Assembly (NCBI GenBank): GCA_013152105.1
Contig: JAADHA010000231.1
Span: forward strand, 2,140-8,529
From: Oligoflexia bacterium
GTDB taxonomy: Bacteria > Myxococcota_A > UBA796 > UBA2385
Direction of reading: 5' to 3'
DNA length: 6,390 nt
Shown: positions 5,047-6,390 of the stretch, piece after piece
Position numbering within the stretch: position 1 is the first letter of the stretch
Layout: every line of letters begins with the position of its first letter
Made by a program: the position numbers and the translations under genes
The notes under the pieces: generated by a model
The model's database searches: none
Seen by the model: only the letters and a program-made list of their open reading frames with translations
What the model was told of the DNA's origin: nothing

Positions 5047-6390
5047 CTACAGTCCGGGGTCCACCAGCCAGGTGGCCAGGCCCGGTGGGTCGAAGCCGTC
5101 GCCATCCCGGTCGATCCAGATGGGATTGGTCAACGCGTAGGGGTGGATGGGGAAGGCGCGGGGGATGGGCCAGGTCACATCGAGCAGGGTGCTGACGCCG
5201 GGGACCCCGTCGAGCGCCGTCACCACGACGTCCTGGAGCTGAACCGGCGGGATCTCCACGGGGGTGAAGACCGGCGAGAGGTCGCCGCTACCCATGGCGA
5301 TCACGACGTACCAGGCGTCGCCATCTGGATTCACGGTGAGCTGCTCGGACAGGTTGATCACGTCGCTATTGGGGCTGGGGATGGCGTACTCGGCGATGAG
5401 CGTGCCGTTCTCGTAGACCTCGACCCGCTCCACGTCGAACCACGAGGGGCTCTGGACATCGAAGGAGAGGGTGACTTCCCCGGTCTTGACCACGGTCGAG
5501 CCCGGACCGGTGTCCGGGTCATCCACATAGAAGCGGATGAAGGGCCCGTAGCTGGCGACGACCCGTCCTTCGCGGACGGCCTTGGCGATGTCCTCGGGCC
5601 GCAGCAAGGCCGGGTCATCGGTCTCCGAGGCCACGAAATTGCGTGGGCAGCCCGCTTCGACGTGGGTCTTGTCATGGGTGTCGGAATTGCCCAGGGCCGT
5701 GTAGTGATAGCCCAGGTTGAGCAGGTTGAACCAGTCGTCGATCGTGCCCTCGTGGCCCCCGCCTCCTAGGGTGTAGGTGCCGTCGATGAGCCCCTGTTGT
5801 TCGTCCATGGTGCGCTCGATCATGTCGTAGATCGAGACGCTGCTGTTGTCCTTGCCGTAGTCCTGGAGTTCGGAGCTCAGCGGCGTGCGGATGAACTCCA
5901 AGCGCTTGGAGTTGAGCAGCTCGATACCGTCGAAGTCATCGGTCCAGGTGTCCGACGCGATGATGGGGCTGGTCAGGGCCACGGCCAGGCTGGGGGCGAC
6001 CAGGGGCAGGTTGCCATCCGAGGCGTAGGCGTCCAGGCCATACTGGTCGAAGTAGCCCAGGATCCCATCCCGGGGGTGGCCGACGAAGACGACGGGCTGT
6101 TCCGCCGCGTTCGGGTCGCCGAGCTGCCGGATGCCGTCGAGGATCTCTTGGGGCTCGAGGCCGGTCCAGTCCAGGGCGCCACCGTTGTCGGCCAGGTAGT
6201 TGTGCAACAGGGGGAAGCCCAGGAAGTGCCCGATCTCGATCGTGGTGACTTCCAGGCCGATGGCCGAAGAGATGAAGTTCTCCAGGCCCATGTCCTCGAT
6301 GACCGGGGCGAAGTCGGTCACCGCGTCGCGGTCGCTGCTGACCATGAACTCCACGTCCTCGGCCGCCATGGTGGTGACCCGGTCCGCCAA
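5047..6390 (-). CDS. CehA/McbA-type PHP-domain metallohydrolase, N-terminus cut by the window edge
   Basis: The frame is open to the right edge; the TTG at 6390 is merely its first complete codon, so the DLHxH start of the PHP domain lies outside. The visible 447 residues begin with DRVTTMAAEDVEFMVSSDRD, the segment that normally carries the TDH metal motif; here Arg21 replaces that His. Other expected metal or active-site elements follow: Glu47 (GLEVTT), His55 (EIGHF), His105 (VGHPRDGILGYF) and Asp237/His239 (GNSDTHD). The last roughly 170 residues are a beta-rich domain, ending in TNPIWIDRDGDGFDPPG, whose DRDGDG resembles a calcium-binding loop and is a common tail in this family. Relatives named CehA/McbA act as carbamate-type hydrolases, but most members are uncharacterised, exported or lipoprotein-like; any signal peptide would lie outside the window. 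It is upstream of the exonuclease-WYL gene with about 53 bp between them, on the same strand. Confidence 0.85.
   Translation of the reverse strand: MADRVTTMAAEDVEFMVSSDRDAVTDFAPVIEDMGLENFISSAIGLEVTTIEIGHFLGFPLLHNYLADNGGALDWTGLEPQEILDGIRQLGDPNAAEQPVVFVGHPRDGILGYFDQYGLDAYASDGNLPLVAPSLAVALTSPIIASDTWTDDFDGIELLNSKRLEFIRTPLSSELQDYGKDNSSVSIYDMIERTMDEQQGLIDGTYTLGGGGHEGTIDDWFNLLNLGYHYTALGNSDTHDKTHVEAGCPRNFVASETDDPALLRPEDIAKAVREGRVVASYGPFIRFYVDDPDTGPGSTVVKTGEVTLSFDVQSPSWFDVERVEVYENGTLIAEYAIPSPNSDVINLSEQLTVNPDGDAWYVVIAMGSGDLSPVFTPVEIPPVQLQDVVVTALDGVPGVSTLLDVTWPIPRAFPIHPYALTNPIWIDRDGDGFDPPGLATWLVDPGL

Noticed and set aside
4214..6390. PHP protein plus DEDDh exonuclease as a replication proofreading pair
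   Set aside because: Both domain types occur in bacterial replicases, but this PHP protein is of the CehA/McbA type with a large beta-rich tail and Ca-loop-like end, unlike polymerase PHP domains. No polymerase gene is present.
6388..6390. TTG at the right edge as the real start of the PHP gene
   Set aside because: The protein would lack the N-terminal HxH half of the PHP domain, and the frame simply runs into the edge of the window.
1..6390. CRISPR arrays, tRNA/rRNA genes, IS elements, toxin-antitoxin pairs or other mobile features
   Set aside because: No periodic direct repeats, cloverleaf sequence, transposase motifs or terminal inverted repeats were seen when reading both strands; nearly every base is in an assigned gene.

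Overview
The window is gene-dense, GC-rich bacterial chromosome (G+C looks to be in the mid-60s percent by eye; not computed). It holds six protein-coding genes, two of them cut by the window edges, with almost no non-coding DNA. No RNA gene, insertion sequence, CRISPR array or phage gene is visible. The gene set is a long-form LOG protein, a QueG with a HEAT-like tail, a CehA/McbA-type PHP protein with a Ca-loop-like C-terminus, and a DnaQ-like exonuclease joined to a WYL domain. Together with the base composition this suggests a Myxococcota or other former deltaproteobacterial lineage. That placement is an impression from family resemblance, not a phylogenetic result.

Left part, + strand (2-2130): three tightly packed genes that look like one operon. 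They encode a LOG-family nucleotide phosphoribohydrolase (5' end outside the window), a small [2Fe-2S] ferredoxin-like protein and an adenosine-deaminase-family amidohydrolase. The first two abut (TAA then ATG, with AAGGAGG between the coding parts). The second and third overlap by one base (TGATG). LOG and ADA-family enzymes act on adenine nucleotides, nucleosides or bases, so a purine or modified-purine salvage route is a reasonable guess. The ADA-like enzyme lacks the second Asp of the usual TDD motif, so its substrate is uncertain.

Middle part (2147-4190): queG (- strand), whose product makes queuosine in tRNA from epoxyqueuosine, and trxB (+ strand, thioredoxin reductase) are divergently transcribed. 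Between their conserved parts lies a perfect 7-bp inverted repeat, a possible shared operator. queG ends 16 bp from the end of the ADA-like gene, tail to tail.

Right part, - strand (4214-6390): a PHP-domain metallohydrolase of the CehA/McbA type (N-terminus outside the window) is followed by the DEDDh exonuclease-WYL fusion gene. Their order and short spacing suggest co-transcription. The exonuclease gene ends 23 bp from the end of trxB, tail to tail, with a short hairpin at the junction.

Most of the window is housekeeping or ordinary accessory metabolism. The items most worth a second look are the exonuclease-WYL fusion, the LOG/ferredoxin/ADA-like cassette with its altered active site, and the PHP protein that has Arg where a metal-binding His is expected. 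Nothing here proves a new defence or metabolic system.
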